A stretch of 44,869 bases of DNA from Myxococcales bacterium (GTDB lineage: Bacteria > Myxococcota_A > UBA9160 > SMWR01), in contig JADFQO010000023.1 of the NCBI GenBank assembly GCA_022561775.1, positions 1-44,869 on the forward strand. The letters are read 5' to 3'. This document shows positions 1 through 7,955 of this stretch, one piece after another. Within the stretch, counting starts at the first letter, position 1. The number at the start of each line of letters is the position of its first letter. The translations under genes and the position numbers were made by a program. The notes beneath the pieces were generated by a model. It was not told where the DNA came from and ran no database searches. It worked only from the letters and a program-made list of their open reading frames with translations.

Positions 1-769
1 CGCCGCTGCTTCCAACCAGGGCGCCGGTGACGATCAGCAGGTCGTTGTTCAGCATGAAGCCCGCCGCCGCCGCCGCCCAGCCCGAGTAGCTGTTGAGCAG
101 CGAGACCACGACCGGCATGTCCGCGCCGCCGATGGCCATCACGAGATGGACGCCGAGCACGGCCGCAATCGCCGTCATGCCGAGCAGGTAGATCAGCCCC
201 ATCTCATGGGTGGTCCGCGGCAAAACGAAGAGCACCGCCAGCACCGTAATCGCCACGACGATGATCAGGTTCAGGACGTGACGCCCGGGCAGCAGCAGAG
301 GAGTTCCGCCGATGGCCCCGCGCAGCTTTCCCCAGGCGACCACGGAGCCGGTGAACGTCAGCGCCCCGACGGAGACGCCAACCCAAATCTCGAGTTCGTG
401 GACCATCACCGCGGTCGAGCCCGTCGTGGCCACGCTTGGCTCGGGGTTGAGATACGAAGCGACGCCGACGAGTACCGCGGCGAGACCCACGAAGCTGTGC
501 AGGATCGCGACCAGTTGAGGTATCGCGGTCATCACGATGCGGATCGCAATGGCCGCGCCGATCAGCGCGCCGGCCGAGAACGCCGAGCCGACCAGCCCGT
601 AGCTCTTTACCTGGGGATGGAGCAGGGTTCCGATCAACGCGATCGACATACCCACGATTCCCCAGGTGTTGCCGCGGCGCGCGGTCTCCTGGTGGGAGAG
701 GCCCCCCAGGCTCAGGATGAAGAGAACCGCCGCAACCAGGTAGAGAACCGCTAACGAAGTTTCGTCCAC
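1..769 (-). CDS. pntB: NAD(P) transhydrogenase subunit beta, 3' part missing at window edge
   Basis: PntB is the membrane and NADP(H)-binding subunit of the proton-translocating transhydrogenase, which moves hydride from NADH to NADP+ using the proton gradient. About 256 N-terminal codons are present; the protein is usually about 460 residues, so the NADP-binding domain lies outside the window. The visible part is almost entirely hydrophobic helices with family segments such as [29 protein letters not shown] and [15 protein letters not shown]. The start is a GTG at 767-769, five bases after the pntA stop, so the two genes form one transcript. The only ribosome binding site candidate is a weak GGGG next to the pntA stop. 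Identification is very secure; only the exact start is less so. Confidence 0.95.
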   Translation of the reverse strand, partial: MDETSLAVLYLVAAVLFILSLGGLSHQETARRGNTWGIVGMSIALIGTLLHPQVKSYGLVGSAFSAGALIGAAIAIRIVMTAIPQLVAILHSFVGLAAVLVGVASYLNPEPSVATTGSTAVMVHELEIWVGVSVGALTFTGSVVAWGKLRGAIGGTPLLLPGRHVLNLIIVVAITVLAVLFVLPRTTHEMGLIYLLGMTAIAAVLGVHLVMAIGGADMPVVVSLLNSYSGWAAAAAGFMLNNDLLIVTGALVGSSG

Positions 770-774
770 GGCCC

Positions 775-2319
775 CTACTTCCGAAACATCTTCAACATGC
801 GATGGGTGACGAGAAATCCGCCGACGACGTTGATCGAGGCGACGAAGACCGCGACGGTTCCGAGCAGCGTGGCCAGATCGACCTCACCGCTGGCGCCCTT
901 CAACAATCCACCCACGAGTATGATTCCGCTGATCGCGTTGGTGACGCTCATCAACGGCGTGTGCAGTGCCGGTGTCACGCTCCAGACCACCTGCCACCCG
1001 ATGAAACACGCCAATACGAAGACCGTGAAGTGCTGAATGAATTCCTGGGTGGTGTAGAGCGCAAGGCCCGCGAGACCGATGGCCGCCACCAACGACGCGA
1101 TCGCGCGAGATAGCGGTTTACGGGCGGGTGGCGGCGGCGGACTCACCCGCTCCCTCACGCCGGTCTTGGCCTTCTTGACCCTCACAGGCGACGGCGCAGA
1201 AACCGGGATTTCGGGCGGCGGCCACTTGTTGACGCCGTCGCGAAGCACCAATGCCCCGCGAATCACGTCGTTTTCCTCGTCGATGCTGAAATTGTCGCCA
1301 CCTCCCATCTCTTCGAGCAGATGAGCGACGTTTGCGCTGAACATTTGCGAAGCGTGGCGAGCCAACCGACTGGTTAAGTCTGTATAACCGACGATCTTCA
1401 CACCGCCGTGGTCCACCAACTCTCCGGGCTCGGTGAGCGCACAGTTGCCGCCCTGCTCGGCCGCTAGGTCGACGATCACGGAACCGGTCTTCATCATCTC
1501 TACCATTTCGGTCGTGATCAGGACCGGCGCCCTCTTTTCCGGAATCAGGGCGGTGGTGATGATGACGTCCACCCGCTTGGCCTGTTCGCAAAAGAGCGCC
1601 GTCTCGGCGTCGATGAACGCCTGGCTCATGACCTTCGCGTAGCCACCGCCGCCTTCGCCCGACTCTTCGAAATCCAGTTCGAGGAAGGAAGCGCCCAGGC
1701 TCTCTACCTGCTCCTTGACGGCCAGGCGTGTGTCGAAAACCTTGACGACCGCGCCCAACCCGCGCGCCGCGGCAATCGCCGCCAGGCCCGCGACACCGGC
1801 CCCGATGACCAGGACCTCCGCGGGGGGCGTCTTCCCCGCAGCCGTCATCTGCGCGGTGAACTGCCCGCCGTAGACATTCGCGGCCTCGACAACCGCGCGA
1901 TAGCCGGTGATGTTGGCCATGGAAGAGAGGACGTCCATCTTCTGGGCCCGAGAGATGCGCGGTATCGCGTCAAGGGCGATCACGCTCGCGCGGCGCGCAG
2001 CGAGCGCCTGGACGAGCGCCTCGTGCTGCGCCGGAAACAGCAGACATATCAGCACCCCGCCCTCGCGCAGAAGACCGACTTCGCTGGTTTGCGGCGCGCG
2101 CACCTTGGCGACCAGCTCGCAGTTCCAGACTGCGGTGGCGTCGGCCGCGATCTCTGCGCCGGCCGCTTGGTAGTCGGCGTCCGCAAAGCCAGCGCCCCGA
2201 CCCGCGCCGCTCTCCACCAGGACTTCGAATCCCAGCTGCGTCAGCCGCCTGACGCTGTCCGGGGATGCGGCGACGCGCCTCTCATCGCGCTCGACTTCGC
2301 TGGGAACACCTATCTTCAT
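775..2319 (-). CDS. pntA: NAD(P) transhydrogenase subunit alpha
   Basis: This 514-residue protein is the NAD(H)-binding subunit of the energy-linked transhydrogenase. Its N-terminus (MKIGVPSEV, then [12 protein letters not shown]) is the alanine dehydrogenase/PNT N-terminal domain. A Rossmann segment with [10 protein letters not shown] sits near residue 175. After a Pro-rich linker around residues 390-405, the last 100 residues form about four membrane helices. The length and this C-terminal membrane region show the single-chain form found in E. coli (about 510 residues), not the split PntAA/PntAB form of many alphaproteobacteria. It is followed five bases later by pntB. Together they would supply NADPH, which the nearby P450 and hydroxylases need; that link is an inference. 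Confidence 0.96.
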   Translation of the reverse strand: MKIGVPSEVERDERRVAASPDSVRRLTQLGFEVLVESGAGRGAGFADADYQAAGAEIAADATAVWNCELVAKVRAPQTSEVGLLREGGVLICLLFPAQHEALVQALAARRASVIALDAIPRISRAQKMDVLSSMANITGYRAVVEAANVYGGQFTAQMTAAGKTPPAEVLVIGAGVAGLAAIAAARGLGAVVKVFDTRLAVKEQVESLGASFLELDFEESGEGGGGYAKVMSQAFIDAETALFCEQAKRVDVIITTALIPEKRAPVLITTEMVEMMKTGSVIVDLAAEQGGNCALTEPGELVDHGGVKIVGYTDLTSRLARHASQMFSANVAHLLEEMGGGDNFSIDEENDVIRGALVLRDGVNKWPPPEIPVSAPSPVRVKKAKTGVRERVSPPPPPARKPLSRAIASLVAAIGLAGLALYTTQEFIQHFTVFVLACFIGWQVVWSVTPALHTPLMSVTNAISGIILVGGLLKGASGEVDLATLLGTVAVFVASINVVGGFLVTHRMLKMFRK

Positions 2320-2518
2320 GGCGGCTGCCGCTGCCTCCTCGTGGCGCGGGAACGCTACAACAACTCGGGCCGCAACCGCGGGCCAAACTCGGCGTTTCGA
2401 GAGCGAAAACGACGACTCGCGCTGTTGGTGAGAGCATGCAGGGCCGGCTGCGACCGCTCAGCTGTCCCATCTTGCCACGGCGCTGGGCATGCGATCGGCG
2501 CGCGAGTCTCTGTGGCCT

Positions 2519-3193
2519 TTATTCAGCCGTACCAAAGAGCAAATCGAAAAGGGGCGTGATCGAGGCGTAGTTCCCCGATCGCATGCTCACATGATGTCTG
2601 TCGTGCTTCCGCGCGAGGTGGCTGAGGGTTCGAAACGGGAAAAACGGCAGGTCGAGGCCCGTGTGATTCAAGATGTTCAGGAAGGAGTAGACGACAAACA
2701 CGCCCGCAAAAGAGTAGATGCTCACGGGGCCCACGAGGAGAGTACAGAGCATCAGCAGGACCAGGCCGATGGCGTTCTCGAGTGGGTGCATGTAGAGGCT
2801 GTCGTAAGCGGTCGGGTAGCGAACCGTGTGATGGACCGCGTGAACCCTCTTCAGCGGTCCCCACTGGTGAAATGGATAGCGGTGAACGAGGTAGTAGGCG
2901 AAGTCGTAGGTGATCAGGATCCCGGCTCCTTCCAACAGCATCCGCCAAGGCGAAGCCCCTTCTTCGTAGAAGAGAAAGGCGTAGAGCAGGTAGGTCAATC
3001 CGTACACCATCGAAATCGACAGCACCGAGTTGAAGACCGCAATGCGCCAGAAATTCGGGCCTTTGGGGGTCCGCACCGGCTCTTCGCGAATACGGTGGTT
3101 GTCGGCGACGGGCATTCGGAAGAGCAGCGTCAGGCCGATCAGCAGTGCGCCGGACAGCGCGAGAACAATGCTCAGCAGTACGTAGAGGGACAT
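2519..3193 (-). CDS. Sterol desaturase/fatty acid hydroxylase family membrane protein
   Basis: This 224-residue protein belongs to the membrane di-iron hydroxylase/desaturase superfamily (ERG3, ERG25, fatty acid hydroxylases), which oxidises C-H bonds of lipids with O2. The eight-histidine iron signature is visible: HRYPFH in the membrane region, HAVHH shortly after, and KHDRHH near the C-terminus, with NHTGLDLPFFPF between. Hydrophobic helices occupy roughly residues 4-25, 50-70 and 120-150. The ATG at 3193 has GGGAG a few bases upstream. It is transcribed away from the CYP51-ferredoxin gene across a 174-base gap, so the two may share a regulatory region. The substrate cannot be read from the sequence; a sterol or other membrane lipid is suggested by the neighbour. 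Confidence 0.88.
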   Translation of the reverse strand: MSLYVLLSIVLALSGALLIGLTLLFRMPVADNHRIREEPVRTPKGPNFWRIAVFNSVLSISMVYGLTYLLYAFLFYEEGASPWRMLLEGAGILITYDFAYYLVHRYPFHQWGPLKRVHAVHHTVRYPTAYDSLYMHPLENAIGLVLLMLCTLLVGPVSIYSFAGVFVVYSFLNILNHTGLDLPFFPFRTLSHLARKHDRHHVSMRSGNYASITPLFDLLFGTAE

Positions 3194-3367
3194 CGCTCAC
3201 TCCCGCCAATTCGGGCCCAAAATCGGGTCAGCAGCCAGAATTTTGGCGCTAAATCGCCGAAGGCGTGGAATCCAGCTGTCCAAGCATAGATGATTCCCGT
3301 AGCTTTGTGGTCCCGGCCGTTCAGCGAGCGACCTCGCCCCGACCTCCCTCTCGATCGAGGAGCCACC

Positions 3368-5083
3368 GTGCAGACCTCATCCGTCAGCGATCGAACCGCT
3401 CGCCGCGCGCCGCTCCCGGAACGCACCAGCGGCCCCAACCCCCCGCGACTCTCCGGCGGACTGCCGGTGATCGGCCACACCCTGGAATTCGTCCGCTCCA
3501 CGATCGACCTGCTGTTCCGCGCGCAACGCGAACTCGGCGAGGTGGCCGGCCTACGCGTCGCCAACAAGAACATGGTCGCGCTGTTCGGTCCGGAGGCGCA
3601 CGAGGCGGTCTTCAGGGCTCCCGACAGCCAGCTCAACCCCGCGGATGCCTACAAGATCATGACGCCGGTGTTCGGCAAGAACATGATTTACGACGCCCCG
3701 CCAGAACGGATGGACGAACAGCTCAAGATGTTGCTGCCGGCCCTCAAGGACCAGAGGATGCGCACGTACGCCGAGATCATTGTCGAAGAAGTCGAAACCA
3801 GCATCGCCGATTGGGGCGACGAAGGCGAGATCGACCTCGTCGACTACTGCCGGGTCTTGACCAACTACACCTCCGCGCACTGTCTGTTGGGAAGAGAGTT
3901 CCGGCACGACATGACGCATGAATTCGCCGAGGTCTACCACGCCCTCGAGCGCGGCATCACACCGCTGGCCTACATCAACGCGCACCTCCCGCTGCCCTCC
4001 TTTCGCGCCCGCGACAAGGCGCGGGTGAGACTCGTCGGAATGATCGGTGAGATCGTCGAAGCTCGGCGGCGTTCGGGTGGAAAAGGAGAGGATTTTCTTC
4101 AGACGCTGATCGAAGCCCGCTACCAGAGCGGAATGGCGCTGACCAACCACGAGATCACCGGCATGCTGCTGGCTGCGATGTTTGCGGGCCACCACACCAG
4201 CTCGGTGACCACCGCCTGGACGCTTCTCGAGTTGATGCGGAACCCGGCGTGCCGAAGGACCGTCGTCGAACAGGTCGACGATCTCCATGCGAAGAGTGGG
4301 GTGGTCAGCTTGGAATTCCTGCAGGGATTCACAGAAGGAGAATGGGCGGTCATGGAGGCACTTCGGCTCCACCCCCCGTTGTTCCTGCTGATTCGAGTCG
4401 TGAAGCGGGAGTTCGAATTCAAGGACTACCGCTTCGCGGTGGGCACGTGGCTGCTGCTCTCGCCGTCAGTCTCACAGCGCATCCCCGAAGTCTTCGCAGA
4501 CGCGGACGGCTTCGACCCCCAGCGCTTTTCCGCGGACCGGATCAAGACCATGCACCCGTTCGCCACCATCGCGTTCGGCGGGGGGCGTCACAAGTGCCTG
4601 GGAAACGCCTTTGCGCGCCTGCAGATCAAGGCGATCCTCGCGACGCTGCTTCACCGTTACGAATTCTCGTCGACGAGCGATCCGATCGGGTCGGATTTTC
4701 ACGGCCTCGTGATCGGTCCGAGCCAACCGTGCCGTGTTCGCTATCGGCGCCGGCAGCCGCACACGACTCGGCGAACTCCAGGGCCCGTAGAATCCCGCGC
4801 AACCGGGCCCGCGCGGGCCGCCGATCCCATACCCTTCAAGGTGGTCTGCGATCTGGACCTCTGCCAGAGCCACGCGGCCTGCATGAGCGAGGCACCCGAG
4901 GTCTTTCGCGTCGGCCGGGTTGGCAAGGTCTCACTGATCCAGGAGCGCCCGTCACCAGAGTTGAGAGCCAAAGTCGAGGCCGCCGTGAAGCACTGCCCAA
5001 CGGGGACCCTCCGGATCGAAGAGCTACCAACAAAGCCGGAGGCTTCGAACGAGTCAACGGGCCCCGGGGTGGTCCACACATGA
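3368..5083 (+). CDS. CYP51-type cytochrome P450 fused to a C-terminal 3Fe-4S ferredoxin
   Basis: This 571-residue protein fuses a sterol 14alpha-demethylase-type P450 (residues 1 to about 455) to a ferredoxin (about 488-555). CYP51 hallmarks are present: the B-C loop YKIMTPVFGKNMIYD, the I-helix AGHHTSS near residue 273, E330-x-x-R333 in EALRLHPP, and the heme loop FGGGRHKCLG with thiolate Cys410. After an Arg/Pro/Ala-rich linker, the ferredoxin has Cys499, Cys505 and Cys543 in C-x5-C...C-P order (plus Cys494), as in 3Fe-4S ferredoxins such as mycobacterial Rv0763c, encoded beside CYP51. A natural CYP51-ferredoxin fusion is known from Methylococcus capsulatus. GTG at 3368 is chosen because GAGGAG lies six bases upstream; an in-frame ATG at 3290 adds 26 unlike residues. 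The stop overlaps the next start (ATGA). The substrate, probably a sterol or related triterpenoid, is inferred. Confidence 0.93.
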   Translation: MQTSSVSDRTARRAPLPERTSGPNPPRLSGGLPVIGHTLEFVRSTIDLLFRAQRELGEVAGLRVANKNMVALFGPEAHEAVFRAPDSQLNPADAYKIMTPVFGKNMIYDAPPERMDEQLKMLLPALKDQRMRTYAEIIVEEVETSIADWGDEGEIDLVDYCRVLTNYTSAHCLLGREFRHDMTHEFAEVYHALERGITPLAYINAHLPLPSFRARDKARVRLVGMIGEIVEARRRSGGKGEDFLQTLIEARYQSGMALTNHEITGMLLAAMFAGHHTSSVTTAWTLLELMRNPACRRTVVEQVDDLHAKSGVVSLEFLQGFTEGEWAVMEALRLHPPLFLLIRVVKREFEFKDYRFAVGTWLLLSPSVSQRIPEVFADADGFDPQRFSADRIKTMHPFATIAFGGGRHKCLGNAFARLQIKAILATLLHRYEFSSTSDPIGSDFHGLVIGPSQPCRVRYRRRQPHTTRRTPGPVESRATGPARAADPIPFKVVCDLDLCQSHAACMSEAPEVFRVGRVGKVSLIQERPSPELRAKVEAAVKHCPTGTLRIEELPTKPEASNESTGPGVVHT

Positions 5084-6168
5084 CATTGATGCGCGAGATC
5101 GACTGGGAAAGCTGCCTGCTCGAGCCCCGACGAGATCCGAAATTCGAACGCCGCTTCCGCCGCGAAACCGGAAGATCCAGCGGGCCGGTGAGTTACTTCT
5201 CGGGCACCTCCTGGATCGAGGACGCCACGGTCTGGTTCAATGTCAATGCCTCCAAGCAAGTTTCGATCGAGCCACAACTGGCCGGCCTGGTTGGAATGAT
5301 CGTCAGCCAGGACAACTCCTGCCGCTTCTGTTTCGCAGAAACGCGCGCCTTTCTGCGCATCCTCGGGATGCCCGAGCGAAGGATCTCACGACTCGAGCAG
5401 GATCTGCTCGCGGAGGAGTTCGACGCACGCGAGTGTGCGGCCCTCGAGTTTGCCCGCCGCTTCTCGCGCTCGAATCCTCCCCCCGACAAGCGCGACCTCG
5501 ATGCGCTCAGAGCGGCGGGGTACGACGAATTGCAGATCATCGAAATCGCCAGCATCGCCGGCTTTTTCGTCTTCTTCAATCGCGTGACGACACTCTTCGC
5601 GCTGCCACCCTACGCGAAAGAAGAACTGCCAGATCGCTGGGTCGTCCGATTCTTTCGACCCGTAATCGCGTTTCTGATGTCGCGATCCGACCACACCGCT
5701 CGGCTCGAGCCGCTCGAACCCGACGAACAAGAGGGGATCTTCTCCCAGGTCGTGCTCGGCCTCGATGGCCTCCCGTTCGCACGATCGCTGCGCAAGACGC
5801 TCGATGGAATGTGGGCGTCCCCGGTGCTCACGCGAAGGGCCAAGGCCCTGGTCGTGGCGGTCGTCGCCCGAACGCTCGGCTGTCCGCTCCCCGAGAAAGA
5901 GGCGACCGAGTCGTTGCTCGACGAGGGACTGAGCGTCGAGCAGGTCGACGGGATTCTCGCGCACCTGAGGTCTCCGCTGTTGGATGCAACGGAGAAGGTG
6001 GTCGTCTCCTTTGCGCGTGAAACCGTCTGGTACGAGCCCGCGCGCATTCAACAGCTCGGGCGCAACGCGATGCAGACCCTGTCGCGCGAAGAGTTCATCG
6101 AGCTCGTCACCGTGGCTTCGGTGGCAAACATGATCTGCAGACTCGGGATCGTCGTCGGCGCTCGCTGA
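5080..6168 (+). CDS. Tandem AhpD/carboxymuconolactone decarboxylase-like protein
   Basis: This 362-residue protein appears to hold two AhpD/CMD-like all-helical domains. The first (about residues 45-190) has the redox-type pair Cys81-R-F-Cys84, but the usual His three residues after the second Cys is Thr. The second (about 235-355) keeps the fold pattern (ALVVAVVARTLG, then EEFIELVTVASVANM) but has only Cys268 in CPLP, so it probably lacks thiol redox activity. AhpD proteins recycle peroxidases, and CMD proteins act on lactones or alkyl hydroperoxides. ATG 5080 overlaps the CYP51fx stop by four bases and its own stop overlaps the cyclase start, implying coupled translation. Mycobacterium tuberculosis also has a CMD-family gene (Rv0771) in its CYP51 region. 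A role handling oxidised lipid products or peroxide from the P450 is inference. Confidence 0.8.
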   Translation: MTLMREIDWESCLLEPRRDPKFERRFRRETGRSSGPVSYFSGTSWIEDATVWFNVNASKQVSIEPQLAGLVGMIVSQDNSCRFCFAETRAFLRILGMPERRISRLEQDLLAEEFDARECAALEFARRFSRSNPPPDKRDLDALRAAGYDELQIIEIASIAGFFVFFNRVTTLFALPPYAKEELPDRWVVRFFRPVIAFLMSRSDHTARLEPLEPDEQEGIFSQVVLGLDGLPFARSLRKTLDGMWASPVLTRRAKALVVAVVARTLGCPLPEKEATESLLDEGLSVEQVDGILAHLRSPLLDATEKVVVSFARETVWYEPARIQQLGRNAMQTLSREEFIELVTVASVANMICRLGIVVGAR

Positions 6169-6977
6169 TGGACTTCAGCGGGATCGATCTAGCGATCCAC
6201 ATCGGTGTTGTGGGATTCGCTGTCGGTTTGTGGGTTCTGCTCCGACGTAGCCGCCGCGAGACACAGCGCCTCAGACAACGGCTGGAGAGCGCAACCGGCA
6301 AACTCCAGAATCTGCAGCTGGCGTTCAGTCGCTTCGCACCCGATGAAGTCGTCGAACGAGTAATCGCCGGCGGCATCGGCGACATCGGAGAGAGAAAGGA
6401 GGTTACGATCATCTTCGCCGATCTCGTGGACTTCACCGCACTCAGCGAGCAGGTTGAACCCACCGTTTTGGTCGGCATTCTCAACGGCTACTTCGATCGG
6501 ATGAGCGAGGCGATCTCGCAGCACCGGGGTTACGTGTCGACCTTCATCGGAGATGGCATCCTCGCACTCTTCGGTGCGCTTTCCCCGAATCCCTGGCAGG
6601 GAAACGACGCCGTTCACGCCGCGCTCGCAATGCGAAAGGCACTCGCGTCCTACAATCGCGAACTCGTCGAGCGGAACATTCCGGAGCTCTCGATTGGCAT
6701 CGGGCTGAATCGGGGCATGGGAGTCGCGGGCCTGGTGGGCAGCCGGGACCTGAAGGAATTCGCATTCGTCGGCCGGACCGTCAACGTGGCCGCGCGAGTA
6801 CAGGATCTGACGCGGCAACATTCCGCGGACATCATCGTAACCGCCGCTCTCAAGGAGTCTTTGGATCCCTGTTTTCAGTTGCGTGCGCTGCCCACGACCC
6901 GCGTCAAGGGTGTGGCTGAGCCGCTCTCGATCTACGCAGTGGACGGTTTCGCAGGCGCTGACGAAGCCGTCGGTTGA
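6168..6977 (+). CDS. Membrane-anchored class III adenylate/guanylate cyclase
   Basis: The 269-residue protein has one N-terminal membrane helix (about residues 9-26), a short basic and coiled-coil-like linker (28-50), and a class III nucleotide cyclase domain (about 76-250). The two metal-binding aspartates are Asp85 in FADLVDFT and Asp129 in FIGDG; the transition-state Asn/Arg pair is Asn206 and Arg210 in VNVAAR. This predicts an active cyclase producing cAMP or cGMP; the base-selecting residues are not canonical enough to choose. No HAMP, CHASE or response-regulator domain is present, so the sensory input is unclear. The ATG shares one base with the stop of the tandem AhpD gene. A cyclase closing a P450 operon is unusual and suggests a signalling output. 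Confidence 0.9.
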   Translation: MDFSGIDLAIHIGVVGFAVGLWVLLRRSRRETQRLRQRLESATGKLQNLQLAFSRFAPDEVVERVIAGGIGDIGERKEVTIIFADLVDFTALSEQVEPTVLVGILNGYFDRMSEAISQHRGYVSTFIGDGILALFGALSPNPWQGNDAVHAALAMRKALASYNRELVERNIPELSIGIGLNRGMGVAGLVGSRDLKEFAFVGRTVNVAARVQDLTRQHSADIIVTAALKESLDPCFQLRALPTTRVKGVAEPLSIYAVDGFAGADEAVG

Positions 6978-6981
6978 CGGT

Positions 6982-7737
6982 TCACCGAGTGGCTTCGCCC
7001 GTCATGGGGACGAAGCGCACGGGGAAGACGGTGCGCTTGTTGATTCCCCGCTCAGTCTTTTCGACGACCGTGAGTTGCTGATAGAACTCGCCAACGGGAA
7101 TCACCATTCGCCCACCAATGGCGAGCTGCTCGATGAGCGGCTCGGGAATCGCGTCGGGCGCCGCCGTGACGAGGATGCCGTCGAAGGGCGCCTCACTCGG
7201 GATGCCGCGGTAGCCATCGCCGCTGGACACCTCGACATTCACGTAGCCGAGTTCCGTGAGCGTCTTCGCGGCGCGCTCGGCGAGTTCGGGCACGATCTCG
7301 ATCGTGTAGACCTTCGCGACCAGACGCGAAATGACCGCGGCTTGATAGCCGGATCCCGTGCCAATCTCCAACACGCGATCCGTCGATTCGGGGCGCAGGA
7401 GCTCGGTCATCGCGGCCACGATATACGGCTGCGAAATCGTCTGCCCGAGTCCGATGGGGAGCGGGCGATCGAGGTAGGCGCGATTCCGGTATTCGAGCGG
7501 AACGAACCGGTGCCGCGGCACTTCGCGCATTGCGTCGAGAACCCGCGGATTGCGAATATCTCGCGCGGCAATCTGGCTTCGTACCATCTCGGCTCGCTCG
7601 GCAGCCCAGCGCGTATCGCTGTTGGCGTCCTGCGCGGCCTTGGCTTCGGGCTCCCCTGCTCCACCCGTGGACATAATCGCGACCCCCGCTCCACACACCG
7701 CAAACAGCTGGACGAGTCGATGAATGATCCGGCTCAA
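6982..7737 (-). CDS. pcm: Protein-L-isoaspartate O-methyltransferase, probably exported
   Basis: PCM methylates isoaspartyl residues in aged proteins using S-adenosylmethionine, allowing repair. Motifs seen are MVRSQIAARDIRNPRVLDAM, RHRFVPLEYRNRAYLD, the substrate loop PIGLGQTISQP, SAM motif I VLEIGTGSGYQ, and DGILVTAAPDAIPEPLIEQL. Unlike the roughly 210-residue cytosolic enzyme, this one has an extra 45-residue N-terminus with a basic start and a hydrophobic stretch (LVQLFAVCGAGVAIM), which reads as a signal peptide. TTG at 7737 is preferred because GGAGGAAAGG lies eight bases upstream; a GTG at 7752 would sit upstream of that site. The gene converges on the cyclase with a four-base gap. Periplasmic PCM variants are known in some Gram-negative groups; export here is predicted, not shown. 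Confidence 0.92.
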   Translation of the reverse strand: MSRIIHRLVQLFAVCGAGVAIMSTGGAGEPEAKAAQDANSDTRWAAERAEMVRSQIAARDIRNPRVLDAMREVPRHRFVPLEYRNRAYLDRPLPIGLGQTISQPYIVAAMTELLRPESTDRVLEIGTGSGYQAAVISRLVAKVYTIEIVPELAERAAKTLTELGYVNVEVSSGDGYRGIPSEAPFDGILVTAAPDAIPEPLIEQLAIGGRMVIPVGEFYQQLTVVEKTERGINKRTVFPVRFVPMTGEATR

Positions 7738-7955
7738 TTGCCTTTCCTCCACGTCTACCGCGTCTACGCTTCCGGGGCTTCGCGCCGAGGCTCGGTGGCG
7801 GGTCGGCGTGTGTGCCGGTGGCGAAAGTTTAACCCGGACCCTTCTGCTCGCGCATCAGGAATTTCTCGCTGAGCTGGGGTGTCGCGGGGAGATGAAATCC
7901 TCAGATCCCCTCCGAGCCGATTGGAACCCCGAGTTGGCTCTAGTATACGCTGCAG

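Noticed and set aside
3290-3367. Upstream ATG extension of the CYP51-ferredoxin fusion
   Set aside because: The 26 extra residues are unlike P450 N-termini and the GAGGAG site sits just before the GTG at 3368.
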